Positions 23,160-32,825 of a DNA stretch of 64,000 nt are shown here, piece by piece (position 1 is the stretch's first letter; each line of letters begins with the position of its first letter). The position numbers and the translations under genes were made by a program. Below the pieces are notes generated by a model that was not told the DNA's origin, searched no databases, and was given only the letters and a program-made list of their open reading frames with translations. This DNA is from Pegoplata infirma (lineage: Eukaryota > Arthropoda > Insecta > Diptera > Anthomyiidae), in the NCBI GenBank assembly GCA_963921195.1, contig OY992540.1, forward strand, positions 55,932,844-55,996,843, given 5' to 3'.

Positions 23160-23191
<32 letters not shown>
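22754..23191 (+). mobile_element. tRNA-derived SINE S1
   Basis: The head has pol III box A TGGCTTAGTGG (22764-22774) and box B GGTTCGATTCC (22807-22817), with a T-arm CTGGG/CCCGG. The 5' acceptor GGTGCTG does not pair with CTCAGGC, so this is not a working tRNA gene. A unique body follows (CAGCACCCTCCTTCGTTGAT, AAACGTCAACGAAGTAAAAT, TTGCCATACTGAAG, TTGCCTGAGTGTGTTTC). The tail is a 26-base poly(A). A second, inverted copy is at 27225-27666. SINEs move using LINE enzymes and make no protein. Confidence 0.9.
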
Positions 23192-23759
23192 CACACCTAC
23201 CCTCTATATCTAATTGTTAAGACAGTCCCCATACAATTTTTTTCATTTTTTGTAAATTTGTTTTATTTAATCAGCTTCTACCGGTCCAATGGTGCATCCG
23301 AGAGGGGTCATTAGTGACACCGACCCCCATTTATTTTTACCCTACAACATTTTTTTAAAACAACCCTACGCCTTATCTCGATTTGACATGGAATGCCTCA
23401 TATATATTCATGACAGGGATGTTAAAGTTGGTACAATTGTACTTTTTTTGGTACATTTTGAACTTCAAAAGTACCGTGGTACTACTGCGACTCATTTGGT
23501 ACAATTTTAAAATTTCCAATTTCATTATAGCTCATCGAAAAATCGGTAAAAGACGCCAGCTTTTTTTCTTTACTAAAAAAAAAATGCTCACAAGGGTACT
23601 AATGCTAGACTGATTTATACCATAAATGAGACTCTTTTTTAGTTTTTACCCCCTTGTTTTAAAACAGTTTAAAGTAGTTTTCAAATAAAATTTTTCTAGA
23701 ATTTTTTAACATAAATTCATTTTTTAATTTTTAGAAGAATTTTCCGATCTTGATACATT

Positions 23760-24157
23760 TTTCGGGAAGTTTCTCAACCCTTATGAACCGATTTGGTTGA
23801 AACTTAAAATATATATAAATAAGACGATTTTAACGTTAGGGTGTTTCGGCTTATCGGCCATATCAGTGTTTAAAAATTTGATTGTCCCATTATGAAACAA
23901 CGTGGACCTTCGGAAAAATTTCGTTAACTCCCGATCTAACTCCCTTTCTTCTCACAAGAAAAAATCATAAAGTTTCTTAAAAAGAAATGGCCGAAAAATC
24001 AAAAATAGGTCTTTTCGGCATTTTTTATCCACTTTTGAACCTGTAAATCCCCGATATGGCCGATAAGCCGAAACACCACAACCTTAGAATGATCACTTTT
24101 ATATATTTTTTAAGTTTCATGCAAATCGATTCATAGGTTTTAGGTACTTCACTTGTC
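23760..24157. mobile_element. TIR element N, short copy N2, nested in hAT-3
   Basis: Left GGGAAGTTTCTCAACCCTTATGAACCGATTTGG, right complement of AAGTGAAGTACCTAAAACCTATGAATCGATTTG. Inner text CGGCTTATCGGCCATATC / GATATGGCCGATAAGCCG is also complementary. The same termini bound 29114-30530. Confidence 0.7.
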
Positions 24158-24283
24158 AGTTATATTTTTCCTGTCGAAAAATTCTAGAATTTTGAGAATT
24201 TTTTCTACAGATAAATTATATATATTGTCCTATAGGACAGTGAGACATTTTTCTACAGAATATATTTCAAGAATTTGTGCAAA

Positions 24284-24378
24284 AACGCCCCTGAAAAATG
24301 TTTTTTAATTTGTTTGCATTGGCAGGGGGGGGGGGGGGGTATATATGATTCAGTACAACCGAATCAACACTCTCATTT
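24284..24378 (+). mobile_element. HelB 3' tail fragment
   Basis: AAACGCCCCTGAAAAATG, a 14-base G run, then GATTCAGTACAACCGAATCAACACTCTCATTTATTT: the HelB hairpin and tail, mutated. Confidence 0.55.
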
Positions 24379-25241
24379 ATTTAAGTTAAGTTTTTATTAA
24401 TTAAAAAAAATGGTACCGTGAGGGTCCAAAAAGTACATTTTTTTTTGAAAGTTAGTACAAAATTGAAAACCCCATTTAACATCCCTGATTCATGATCTTC
24501 GATCGATTTTAAGACGATCTAGCGATGTCCTTCCGTCCGTCTGTCTGTTGAAAACACGCTAACTTTTGAAAGACTTTACGGAGGTTCCTGAAGTTTGACA
24601 TATGTGTTGGGCATTTACCTGGTCAGGTTGGTATTGCAATCAAGCGAAATCGGTCCAGTGGTTCAAAGGTTATGAGCAAAAGACTGAATTTCGGCAATGG
24701 TTTTTCGTGAATTTACTAGATAAAAAACACTCTAAATTTCGAAAGGCAATTCTGAGAATACTGCAGCTTGGCATATATCTTTGTCGTTCCCCTAGCCGTC
24801 GTTTTGAATTTCAGCCAAATCGGTCCAATGGCCCAAAATCAAAAGTTATTAGCAAAACCGCGAATTTCAGATTATATTAGGTTCACCTTAATTTCACGTG
24901 TTGAAAACCCCTTAAACATGTTTTAAGATCATTGGTAAGTCACAAAAGTATTTCACAACGTATTTTTGTCACTCAAAAATATTTTTACACTAAAACAAAA
25001 AAAAAATACACTCAAAAAAAGTTTTACAATTAAAAAAATAATAATTTACACTCAAAAAAAAATTTAGTAAATTATTTTTTTTTTTTTTTTTAAATTATAA
25101 AAAAAGTTTTTTTACACAAAATGAAATATTTCTTATCAAAAATGTTTTTTTTTTCACGTTAGAAAGTTTACTATACTTAAAGAGTGCATTATGTAGGGTA
25201 TTTATAGATTCGGCCAAGTCGAATTTAGCATTTCTACTGGT

Positions 25242-26520
25242 TTATTTTATAGAGAGGGCCGAAATCCTTGATAAAAAAATCGCGAAAATTTAAAAATACC
25301 GAATTTTTGGTAAATTTTTAATTTTTAAGCACTGATTAGAAATCTACCTTTTTTTCTGTCCTCTTTTTAAATTTCAAATTATTTTGATTTTCTATCCTCA
25401 ATTCTCAATCAAAATCAATGTATTCTATCTACTGGCATACCTCCCTTGTTATTTTCCTCTAAACAGAACCTCACCCCAAACATGAAACTTTTCAATTTAA
25501 TGGTTTTAAATTTAACAATTTGTCGTTAAGTTTCATTGTTGTGTATTTTGATTAAAACATTTACAATTTAACAAAAAGAAACAAAAAAACTTGTCATATT
25601 GCTATTAGCATTTAATTTTAGTTGGTAATTGTTGGATTTTTCAGTCTGACCTGTTGTTAGTTATAATAATGTCCTTGAAGCTTTTAAAAACAACACCCCC
25701 TGTTGTGTGTGTTTGTTTTTTCTGTCTGTCATTGTGTGGGTTTCATAAATGTCGCTCTACAAAACGCAACAAATGTTTTGAAAAGTTGTTGCTGTCACAC
25801 CCTAATTGTAGAGTTGTTTTAATAAACAAATTTCATAATTTTTCATTCAATTTTAATTGTAATGTCCATTTGACAGTTAATGTGATGGCGTTAAAAATGG
25901 GTGTGATTTTTAGTAGCGCTACACACAAATCTAAAATTATAGGAGTTTTTTGGTGCTATTAATGCAATTTTAGGTTTCAATTATCAGAATATGCCGATAA
26001 TTTAATAATTTTTAGAAAAATCTGTTTTTTTTTAATTTTTTGTTATCACCATGAACTCTTTCAAGTACTTTATTTATGTTTCTGATTTATTTCCGCAAAA
26101 AGTTTTTTTTATAAAATTTTTCAAATTTGTTTTCTTATAAATATTAAATTAAGCTTTCTATTTTAAATTTCTTATCCGGCATTTGAACTTTTAACAAAAC
26201 AGAATTTTCAACACTTTTATTTATCAAACTAAACACGCACATATTAAGAAAGAAAACGGAATAGATTAAATCTAATTTTTTGTTAAACAAAACTAAACAA
26301 AACTTTTAGACTTCTTAGAAATTCCAAAACATGTTTATACAAAAAATTAGAAAAATATAACAGGAAATTGGGGGTAAAAAAAATCTCATAGTGTTGGACA
26401 TGCAAAACATGTGTCATCATAACATGCAACACACACACAAATCTTGTTTTAGAAATCGAAATTTAATCAAAATACCAAAATAAGTAAAAAATATAAAAAA
26501 ATAGGGTGGCATAGTTAAAT
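25242..26520. other. Low-copy stretch, no gene called
   Basis: No recognised repeat. A 102-codon frame (25654-25962) has a hydrophobic, Cys-containing N-terminal part but no known motif, no neighbouring coding evidence and A/T-driven composition; it is left uncalled. Confidence 0.5.
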
Positions 26521-26524
26521 TCGA

Positions 26525-26905
26525 CTCAAATTTAGGAAAACTCTCCACAATGAATAACAATTTTAGACATTTTAGATTTTCCCTGTTGATAGGCGTATTG
26601 CGAATTAGATAGGAAGTGAAAACCTAGATTTTCCCCTATGAAAAGGTCTAGAATCCGTTCTATAGTTTTCAAAATAAAAGGTGATAAACTAAGCGGTCTG
26701 CAGTCTTTTGCCACTACTTTAATAAATTTTCCACTTTTTTGTATGACTTTTCTCCAAGACTGCGGAACGTATGAAGACAAGAAATAGAAATGTCCAGGAA
26801 GTGAGGGATAACCTCATTTACGGTATGTTGAAAAATTGCTGGTAAGATTTCATCCGGTACAGGCGATTTTAAGGGTTTGAAGGATTCTAAGACGTTCTCT
26901 AGAGA
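26525..26905 (-). pseudogene. Non-LTR retrotransposon reverse-transcriptase fragment, frameshifted
   Basis: The minus strand encodes parts of a LINE reverse transcriptase. Upstream (about 26895-26780) one frame reads ESFKPLKSPVPDEILPA, the SFKP.KSPGPDGI..A block of jockey/R1-like RTs. Near 26780 the frame shifts and 26780-26532 reads YVPQSWRKV, then AKDCRPLSLSPFILKTIERI and NSQYAYQQGKS, matching the RPISL..F.LKT.ER.......QYAY..GKST blocks of RT motifs 1-2. The catalytic YADD region, endonuclease and ends are missing. The SPGPDG block is mutated (V, E). It is a dead relic. The clade cannot be fixed from this piece. Confidence 0.85.
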
Positions 26906-27222
26906 ACAAAAACAAGGTCGAAGAATCTGAGACTTTTCCTAAACAGGACAAGTTAATAAGAATTTGAGACTTTTTCTACACCAAAATGTTTCTATATAGG
27001 CATGCGCGGTTACAAGGGGGGGGAGGGGAAAATCCCCCCCCCCTAGACCAAATTTCAAAAAAAAAAAGAACAAAAAGAAAAAGAAGAAAAAAAGAAAGGA
27101 GGAAGAAGGAAATTTTCTAAAAAATCTTCCGAAAGAAAAAAATCTTGAAATCCAAAAATTTTTCATAGAAAAAAATCGGAAAATTTATATAGGAAAATTT
27201 TTAAAGGAAAAATATTACATAA
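26906..27222. repeat. Diverged satellite with G-run/C-run hairpin
   Basis: GAAGAATCTGAGACTTTTCC and GAATTTGAGACTTTTTCT units at the left, then oligo-G (27016-27028) and oligo-C (27034-27043) able to pair, then GAAAAATTTTC-type decayed units. A poly-Phe frame here is an artefact. Confidence 0.55.
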
Positions 27223-27223
27223 T

Positions 27224-27224
<1 letters not shown>

Positions 27225-27260
<36 letters not shown>

Positions 27261-27666
27261 ACAACACTCAGGCAATGCTGCCTATCAATTACTACTGTAA
27301 CCGTGATGTTTCTTTCGGAAAGGGGATAGAAGAGAGATGAAAGATTTGAAAGATAGAAGGGCTTCAGTATGGCAACACTGTAATTGCGCGTGTTGTTAAT
27401 TTTGAGTACAGTTGTTGCATCGCCATTTGTTATTGATCTGGCGAATTATTTTTGAAGCTGTGTTTAATAGCCATTATTTTATTATTTTACTTCGTTGACG
27501 TTTTTTAGTGCTATTTATCAACGAAGGAGGGTACTGCGATAGATATTAGTTATAAATAGAAACTAATAAATATCTGAAAAAAATGTTGTTCTGCCTGAGC
27601 CGGGAATCGAACCCAGGCTTGCTGGCTAGTAGTCCAACGCGCTAACCACTAAGCCACAGCACCCTC
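27225..27666 (-). mobile_element. tRNA-derived SINE S2, inverted relative to S1
   Basis: On the minus strand: GAGGGTGCTGTGGCTTAGTG head (27666 downward), box A TGGCTTAGTGG, box B GGTTCGATTCC, the same body as S1, and a 28-base poly(A) (plus-strand T, 27225-27252). Few differences from S1 are visible by eye. No clear target duplication found. Confidence 0.9.
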
Positions 27667-27782
27667 AAGGCACAGAAAATTTTCTGTGAGAAAGTATCTG
27701 TCAATCTTATTATGAATTTTGGTAAAAAAATGACTAAGAATGTGTTTTTCTTATGTATAGAAAAAATTTGATTTATATAAAA

Positions 27783-28012
27783 AACCCCAAAAAAACCGTT
27801 GGTATTCAATACTAAAAATGTAACTAAATTTTAGTCCAAAAGGACCTAGTGCAGGAATTGGTAACCAATACTAAAATTTTTTACTAATATTATTCAAAAC
27901 CAGTAAAAATTACTAATTTTAGTACTTTGAAGATACTAAAATTTGTAACTAATTAGTAGAGTTTTGTACAATATCACTTACTAAACCTTTTACTGTAGAA
28001 TTATTTTGAGTG
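27783..28012. mobile_element. CACTC-type MITE, partial
   Basis: Right end TAGAATTATTTTGAGTG followed by TA. The interior repeats TACTAAAATT / AATTTTAGTA words. The left terminus is not clear. Confidence 0.45.
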
Positions 28013-28019
28013 TACTACA

Positions 28020-28370
28020 TAGGCATAGGAAAAATCTTTTAAAATCTTAAAAATGTTTTTAGTCTTATGTATGTTTAGCTATTTGGAAATTTTTTTCAGA
28101 ATGTCTTAGAATCGGTCAAAGAATCTGAGACTTTTTCAATAGAAAAAGGTACAAAAATACTCTAAAATTTTTCACGTCATCAAACATTTTCTTTATTGGA
28201 TCTTTGTAGAAGAATTACCGAAATCTCAAAGTTTCAGAATCAGAGACTTTTTTTTAAGGAAATTTGAGACTTATTTATAGGAAAAAGGTCACAAAATTTA
28301 AGACTTATTTATTGGAAAAAAAGTTGCAGAATCTGATACTTTTTCGATAAGAAAAGGGTCTAAGAATCTG
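28020..28370. repeat. Palindromic-unit satellite block
   Basis: AGAATCTGAGACTTTTTCAATAGAAAAAGG-type units, interrupted at 28373 by a TIR element at a TGA of the unit. Confidence 0.65.
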
Positions 28371-28372
28371 AC

Positions 28373-28935
28373 AAGGGAAGTCCCTCTGGTGTCACCCTCC
28401 GATCTTCATGAAATTTGGATATGTTTTTTTTAGTGGCCCAAACTCATTTTTAGGGGGGGGGGGGTCGATTTGTATGGGGGGAAATTGACCTTATTCAGTT
28501 TTTTACGATTTACGCCTATTTAAACAAAATTTATATAGGCATGTCTGGTATCCTATATATGGTATACCTATCTCGTGGTCCTAACAACGGGCCAAAGAAG
28601 TTAATATTTTTCGACTTATTAACAAAAATGTCCTAAAATTTTGGTATTTTACTCAATATAACGAAAAGTTGTGCATGTTTGGACACGTTCTTAGCTCACG
28701 TAGATAGGTTTTCCAAAGACCTTTCATTTGGTATGTAACATGACTGTGTTTCTTTGCATAATATAGGAGATAAACGAAAAAACTGAAAAATGGCCTTGTT
28801 TTCCCCCCTCCTCTTTACCCCCTAAATATGAATTTGGGCCGCAAAAAAAAATACGTGTCCCCTTATTTTTTCTGCTTCACAAAATGTAACAAATTTCATA
28901 AAGATCCGCGGGTGACACTAGGGAGACTTCCCTTG
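28373..28935. mobile_element. TIR element G1 with TGA duplication
   Basis: Termini CAAGGGAAGTCCCTCTGGTG.. and ..CACTAGGGAGACTTCCCTTG form a long imperfect TIR (about 45 bp, including TGTCACC.TC.GATCTTCATGAAATTTG). TGA flanks both ends (28370-28372, 28936-28938). The 563-bp interior has paired GGCCCAAACTCATTTTTAGG / AATATGAATTTGGGCC. A diverged second copy is at 47.94-48.48 kb. Confidence 0.75.
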
Positions 28936-28939
28936 TGAA

Positions 28940-29112
28940 TTTTTTTAGAATCTCTGAATTTGAGACTTATTTTTAGGAAAAAGGTCTCAAAATCTGAATC
29001 TTTTTTAATCGAATTTTTTTTGTTAAAAAAAAGTCTCAGAAATTGAAGCTTACTCAATTGGAAAAAGTTCGCAGAATCTGAGACTTTTTCTATAGGAAAA
29101 GGTTTAAGATCT
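28940..29112. repeat. Palindromic-unit satellite block
   Basis: GAATTTGAGACTTATTTTTAGG and CAGAATCTGAGACTTTTTCTATAGG units. Continues the array cut by G1. Confidence 0.65.
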
Positions 29113-29171
29113 GAAGTAGAAGGGAGTATCTAAACCCTTATGAACCGATTTGCCCGAAATTAAAAATATAT

Positions 29172-29998
29172 GGGGCATTCCATGTCAAATCGGACACTTT
29201 GAAATTTTTTTTTTTTTATATTTTCCCAATTTGTTTACAGTTTTTAGTACCCTTCGAAAACTCCTTCGTGGTTAATTTTCATATTTTTTTGATGACCCGT
29301 TCAAAAGATATCGAATTTTAAAAATTGGTAGTTTGCTCCTTTACTCAAAATTCTTTTACTCATAACTTCTTCAATAATGGTCTAAATTTAAATTTTTTTT
29401 TTTTAAATTTTTGTTTTTTTGCGTACTTTCTAAAAAAAATCCAAAAAAAAAATTCTTAAAAGCGCTTTAGTATGCGATTTTTAAGTTTTTAAATTTAAAT
29501 CTCATTTTTGAAAATGTTTGTACTCTTCGATTTTTTTGAAATTTTTTTGTGAAAAACTTCTATTGATTCTACAAATTTTTTGCCCAGGAGGATCGTGGGA
29601 TAACGATTATTACTATTTTTTAAAATTTTTTGAAAAAAATGTATTGTAATTTTCCAATCTTAATAATATAATATAAGGGGGCTCCCACTCAAAACGACAT
29701 TTTTTTAAATTTGCTCCAACCGCTCTAACTGCCCTCATAGTGCCCTTAGTGCAACAAAATGTATGACCGACCCACAATATTTTTTTAGTCCAAGCATTTT
29801 CTCTGAACACACCCACCCTCTGTCTCTAATTGTTAAGGCAGTCCCCATACATTTTTTTTTATTTTTTGTAAATTTGTTTTATTTAATCAGCTTCTACCGG
29901 CCCAATGGTGCGTCCGAGAGGGGTCAATAGTGAGACCGACCCCCATTTATTTTCACCCTCCAACATTTTTGTAAAACATACCTCCGCCCTATCTCCTC
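29172..29998. mobile_element. TIR element J2, right end missing
   Basis: Starts GGGGCATTCCATGTCAAATC after AAATATAT, as J1 does, and follows J1 closely (GTACCCTTCGAAAACTCCTTCGTGG, GGAGGATCGTGGGATAACGA, GGTGCGTCCGAGAGGGGTCA). It stops at CCGCCCTATCTC, just before where the right TIR should be. It lacks M, HelA-3 and the SINE, so it shows the empty sites in J1. Confidence 0.75.
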
Positions 29999-30049
29999 TC
30001 CCTAAGGTAGGGATATCAAACAGTAGGCATTAAAAAAACCTTTCTTCTC

Positions 30050-30325
30050 ATATCGCTCATTTACTTGTATAGTGTCATAACGCAAAATGTTTGATTTTAC
30101 AGAAAATCTGTTTAAAGTTTACAATTGAAACTTGGTTTGCATTGCAAAAGGCCCGTACATAGAAAATGTTCTAATGGCGTGTTCTCTTCTCAAACGGTGA
30201 GTTTAAAAGATATTAAAACGAATTTTTGGCACAATATAAGGCAGGAAATAACAAATAATTTTGTATTGTTTACCCAAAAACGACATATTTTGAGTTATGA
30301 CACTATACAAGTAAATGAGCGATAT
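30050..30325. mobile_element. MITE P with 32-bp perfect TIR
   Basis: Left ATATCGCTCATTTACTTG.. (30050-30081) and its exact complement at the right (30294-30325), then one mismatch and further pairing. TA can be read as the target at both ends. 276 bp, no coding frame of note. Intact TIRs suggest it is recent. Confidence 0.8.
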
Positions 30326-30534
30326 GTAAACATCATATAGTTTTTTTAGAAAGAAATGGCATCATAAAAATCCAAAAAACGATTTTTTTTGCAATTTTTT
30401 GATGCATCTTTTGAACCCCAAAATTCCCGATATGGCCTATAAGCCGAAACAACCCAACCTTAGAATTGTCTCTATTATATATATTTTACGTTTCATGCAA
30501 ATCGGATCATAAGGGTTGAGATACTTTCCTTGTG

Positions 30535-31170
30535 AGACTTTTTCTTTAAGCAAAAGATCTAAGAATCTGCAATTTTTTCTATAGGAGAAAGGCCTGAGAC
30601 TTTTTCGATAGAAAAAAGGTATCGGAATCTAAAATTTTTTCAGTACGAATAAATCTAATAATATGAGACATTTTCTGCTGTAAAAATATCTCAAAAATGC
30701 TTCAATATATGAGACTTTTTCTATAGAAAAAGGTCTCAGAATCTGAGACCTTTTCTGTGAAAAAAAGTTTTTAGAATCTAAATTTTTTTTATGCAAAAAA
30801 GTCCCAGATTCTGAGACATTTGAAAAAATAAGATTTAGAAAAGTTTAATTAACAAACCTCATTTGCAAAAACAAATAAATTTGATGATTTTATAGCTTTC
30901 CCATCACTTTTTTTTGCAAAAGAAACGTATCTCTGTTTTTGCTCGGCCGACAAATCATAGCGATTTTTTTTTTCTTCGAAGTAAAAAAAAATTCCCCCCC
31001 TCTCAAACCCAAAAGCTGTACCCGCCACTGATATAGGAAAATGTTTCAGAATCTGAGACTTTTTCTATACAGGAAAATGTATCAGAATCCGAGACTTTTT
31101 CATTATAGGAAAAATATCGCAGCATCTGTAAATGTTTCTTTATATGAAAAAAAGTCTCAGAATCTAAGAC
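30535..31170. repeat. Palindromic-unit satellite with a unique middle
   Basis: Clear units at 30535-30830 and 31030-31170 (TCAGAATCTGAGACTTTTTC, ATAGGAAAA). The middle 30835-31025 is A/T-rich with an oligo-C patch and nothing else recognised. Confidence 0.6.
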
Positions 31171-31879
31171 TTTTTATACCCTCCACTTAGTGATAGAGGG
31201 TATATATAAGTTTGTCATTCCGTTTGTAACTCATCGAAATATCGGTCTGGGACCCCATAAAGTATATATATTCATGATGCCCGATCGATTTTAAGACATT
31301 CTAGTGATGTCCGTCTGTCCGTCTGTCCGTCTGTCCGTCTGTCCGTCTGTCCGTCTGTCCGTCTGTCCGTCTGTCCGTCTGTCCGTCTGTCCGTCTGTCC
31401 GTCTGTCCGTCTGTCAGTCTGTGGAAAATGCTCTCGCGGACAAAATATTGCACAGAGATGACTGAAACTTAACATATATATTGTAAATTCTCCCGAGAAG
31501 TTTGGTATTGCATTTGAGCGATATCGGTTCAGCGGTTCAAAAGTTATGAACGAAAATGTAAGCACACCTCAAAAATGTCAGTACATTCAACATAACCTAA
31601 AAATACAAAATGCTTTAATTCGGCTTCTGGTTGACATATATGAACATAATTGAACACCAAATGGTATTTAAGCAAGTACGAAGATATTTTTTGACAAAAA
31701 AAGAAAAATATCGCGGATTTTTTTTTTTACCAAAATTTTTTTTCGCGTAAATTTTTTTTCAATTTTTTTTTTTTCAAAAGTAATTTCCTTTTAAATAAAG
31801 TTGTTTGCAATAATCTTTTTGAAATTGTGGAGGGTATCACTACATTCGGCAAGGCCGAATTTAACTTTTTTACTTGTTC
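31171..31879 (+). mobile_element. HelA-4 with expanded microsatellite
   Basis: TTTTTATACCCTCCACTTAG head, CATTCCGTTTGTAACTCATC, TATATATTCATGATGCCCGA core, long GTCCGTCT array, GTGGAGGGTATCACTACATT, perfect hairpin ATTCGGC(AAG)GCCGAAT (31844-31860), AACTTTTTTACTTGTT. The middle differs from other HelA (GACAAAATATTGCACAGAGA). It lies within satellite (31170 / 31880). Confidence 0.85.
31309..31413 (+). repeat. (GTCCGTCT)n microsatellite, about 13 units
   Basis: A very regular 8-base repeat, the longest and purest GTCC/GTCT tract in the window. On the minus strand it yields an open RTDGQTD repeat frame, which is an artefact. Confidence 0.95.
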
Positions 31880-32170
31880 TATATAGGAAAAATGTTTCAG
31901 AATTTGACACTTTTAGTAAATAGGAAATATCTATCAGAATCCAAGACTTTTTCCATATAGAAAAAATGTGTCAGAATCTGAGACTTTTTGTATGTAAATA
32001 TTTTAATATCTGAGATTTTTTTTTTGTAGGAATTTTTTCTCCGAATCTGAGACATTTTATATACAGGAAAAACATGTCATAATTGGAGAATTTTTTCTAT
32101 ATAAAAAAAATGTGTCAGGATCGGATACTTTTTTTTATACAAAAAGGGTCACAGACTCAACTACATCAAA
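31880..32170. repeat. Palindromic-unit satellite block
   Basis: CAGAATCTGAGACTTTTTGT, CCGAATCTGAGACATTTTAT, TCAGAATCCAAGACTTTTTCC units with ATATAGGAAAAA spacers. Confidence 0.65.
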
Positions 32171-32825
32171 TAAATCCCACCCTAATCCACATACCAAAAT
32201 TCCATTAAATTATAGGACTTTTCGACCAGTACAAATAAATATTTGTTTTATTTTTTTTTTTATAAATCTAAATGTAAAAGTGTAGTGTAGTAATGCATGG
32301 TTACTCACATGCAACGTTAAACAAATTTTCACAAAAAAATGAAATTCTTAATACAAGGTAAAAAATACTAAAAAAAAAAAAAAATATTTTGAACTTTATT
32401 TTTCTAAATAATACTCAATTCAAACAAATAAAAAACATCCATTCAGAAATATTTGAACACGTAAATTTAGTTTTTATTTTCACGTTAAAGCACTTAAAGA
32501 GTTAACTTGATAAAATCATCATCATTTTTTATAAACTTTACCACTTTTACTCACTAGTGCAATAGCAAATATAGGAAAAAAACAAACAAACAAATAGAAA
32601 GCCTTGAATTTTAACAAAAAAAAATAAAAGGACTGACTTGATATTGGCACAGAAAATAGGAAAAACACATACACGCAATTCAATAACAGTGGTGCTAACT
32701 ATAAAGTGCTATTTTAAAAAAGTTTAAAAAAGTTTTAATGGTGGGTTACAAATTGGTTAGTTGGGAAAGATATATAGGCAGTAATTCTCATTCAGTCCAT
32801 AAATTTTAAAATATGTGAGGTTAAA
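32171..32825. other. Low-copy A/T-rich stretch, no gene
   Basis: No repeat termini or motif recognised. Confidence 0.5.

Larger units (their letters stand above)
21125..23399. mobile_element. TIR element J1, carrying three later insertions
   Basis: Ends GGGGCATTCCATGTCAAATC and GATTTGACATGGAATGCCTC in inverted orientation, flanked by TATAT and ATATA of the HelA (TA)n tract. The J text (CCCAATTTGTTTACAGTTTT, GACCCGTTCAAAAGATATCG, GGAGGATCGT.GGATAACGAT, GACCGACCCCCATTTATTTT) recurs at 29172-29998. Compared with that copy, J1 has gained MITE M (21337-21541), HelA-3 (21877-22704) and SINE S1 (22754-23191). No transposase frame. Confidence 0.75.
23414..24487. mobile_element. hAT-like element hAT-3 with perfect 8-bp TSD
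   Basis: TIRs CAGGGATGTTAAA..TTTAACATCCCTG are flanked by ATTCATGA on both sides (23406-23413, 24488-24495), inside HelA-2. The 1074-bp interior contains another TIR element (23760-24157) and a HelB tail fragment (24284-24378). No transposase frame. Its target is offset by one base from that of hAT-1 in HelA-1. Confidence 0.85.
21027..25241 (+). mobile_element. HelA-2, split by J1 and hAT-3
   Basis: 5' piece 21027-21124 (TATACCTTCCACTCTAGTGA to AAAGTATAT) and 3' piece 24496-25241 (TCTTCGATCGATTTTAAGAC, GTCCTTCC microsatellite, GGCCAAGTCGAAT hairpin, CTACTGGTT). About 3.37 kb of other elements lies between, with a 14-base HelA sliver (23400-23413) between J1 and hAT-3. The pieces join to a normal HelA core, so both insertions are younger than HelA-2. 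Confidence 0.8.
29114..30530. mobile_element. TIR element N, long copy N1, with nested J2 and MITE P
   Basis: Left AGGGAGTATCTAAACCCTTATGAACCGATTTG, right complement of AAGGAAAGTATCTCAACCCTTATGATCCGATTTG. TGA of a satellite unit occurs at both borders (about 29111-29113 and 30531-30533). After removing J2 (29172-29998) and P (30050-30325) what remains resembles N2 (AAATGGC, CCCGATATGGCCTATAAGCCG). Confidence 0.65.

Noticed and set aside
25654..25962. 102-codon plus-strand frame with Cys-rich hydrophobic start
   Set aside because: Looks superficially like a secreted peptide, but there is no recognised family, no splice or neighbour evidence, and one such frame is expected by chance in 64 kb.
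31272..31565. Frame with repeated RTDGQTD
   Set aside because: Translation of the GTCCGTCT microsatellite.
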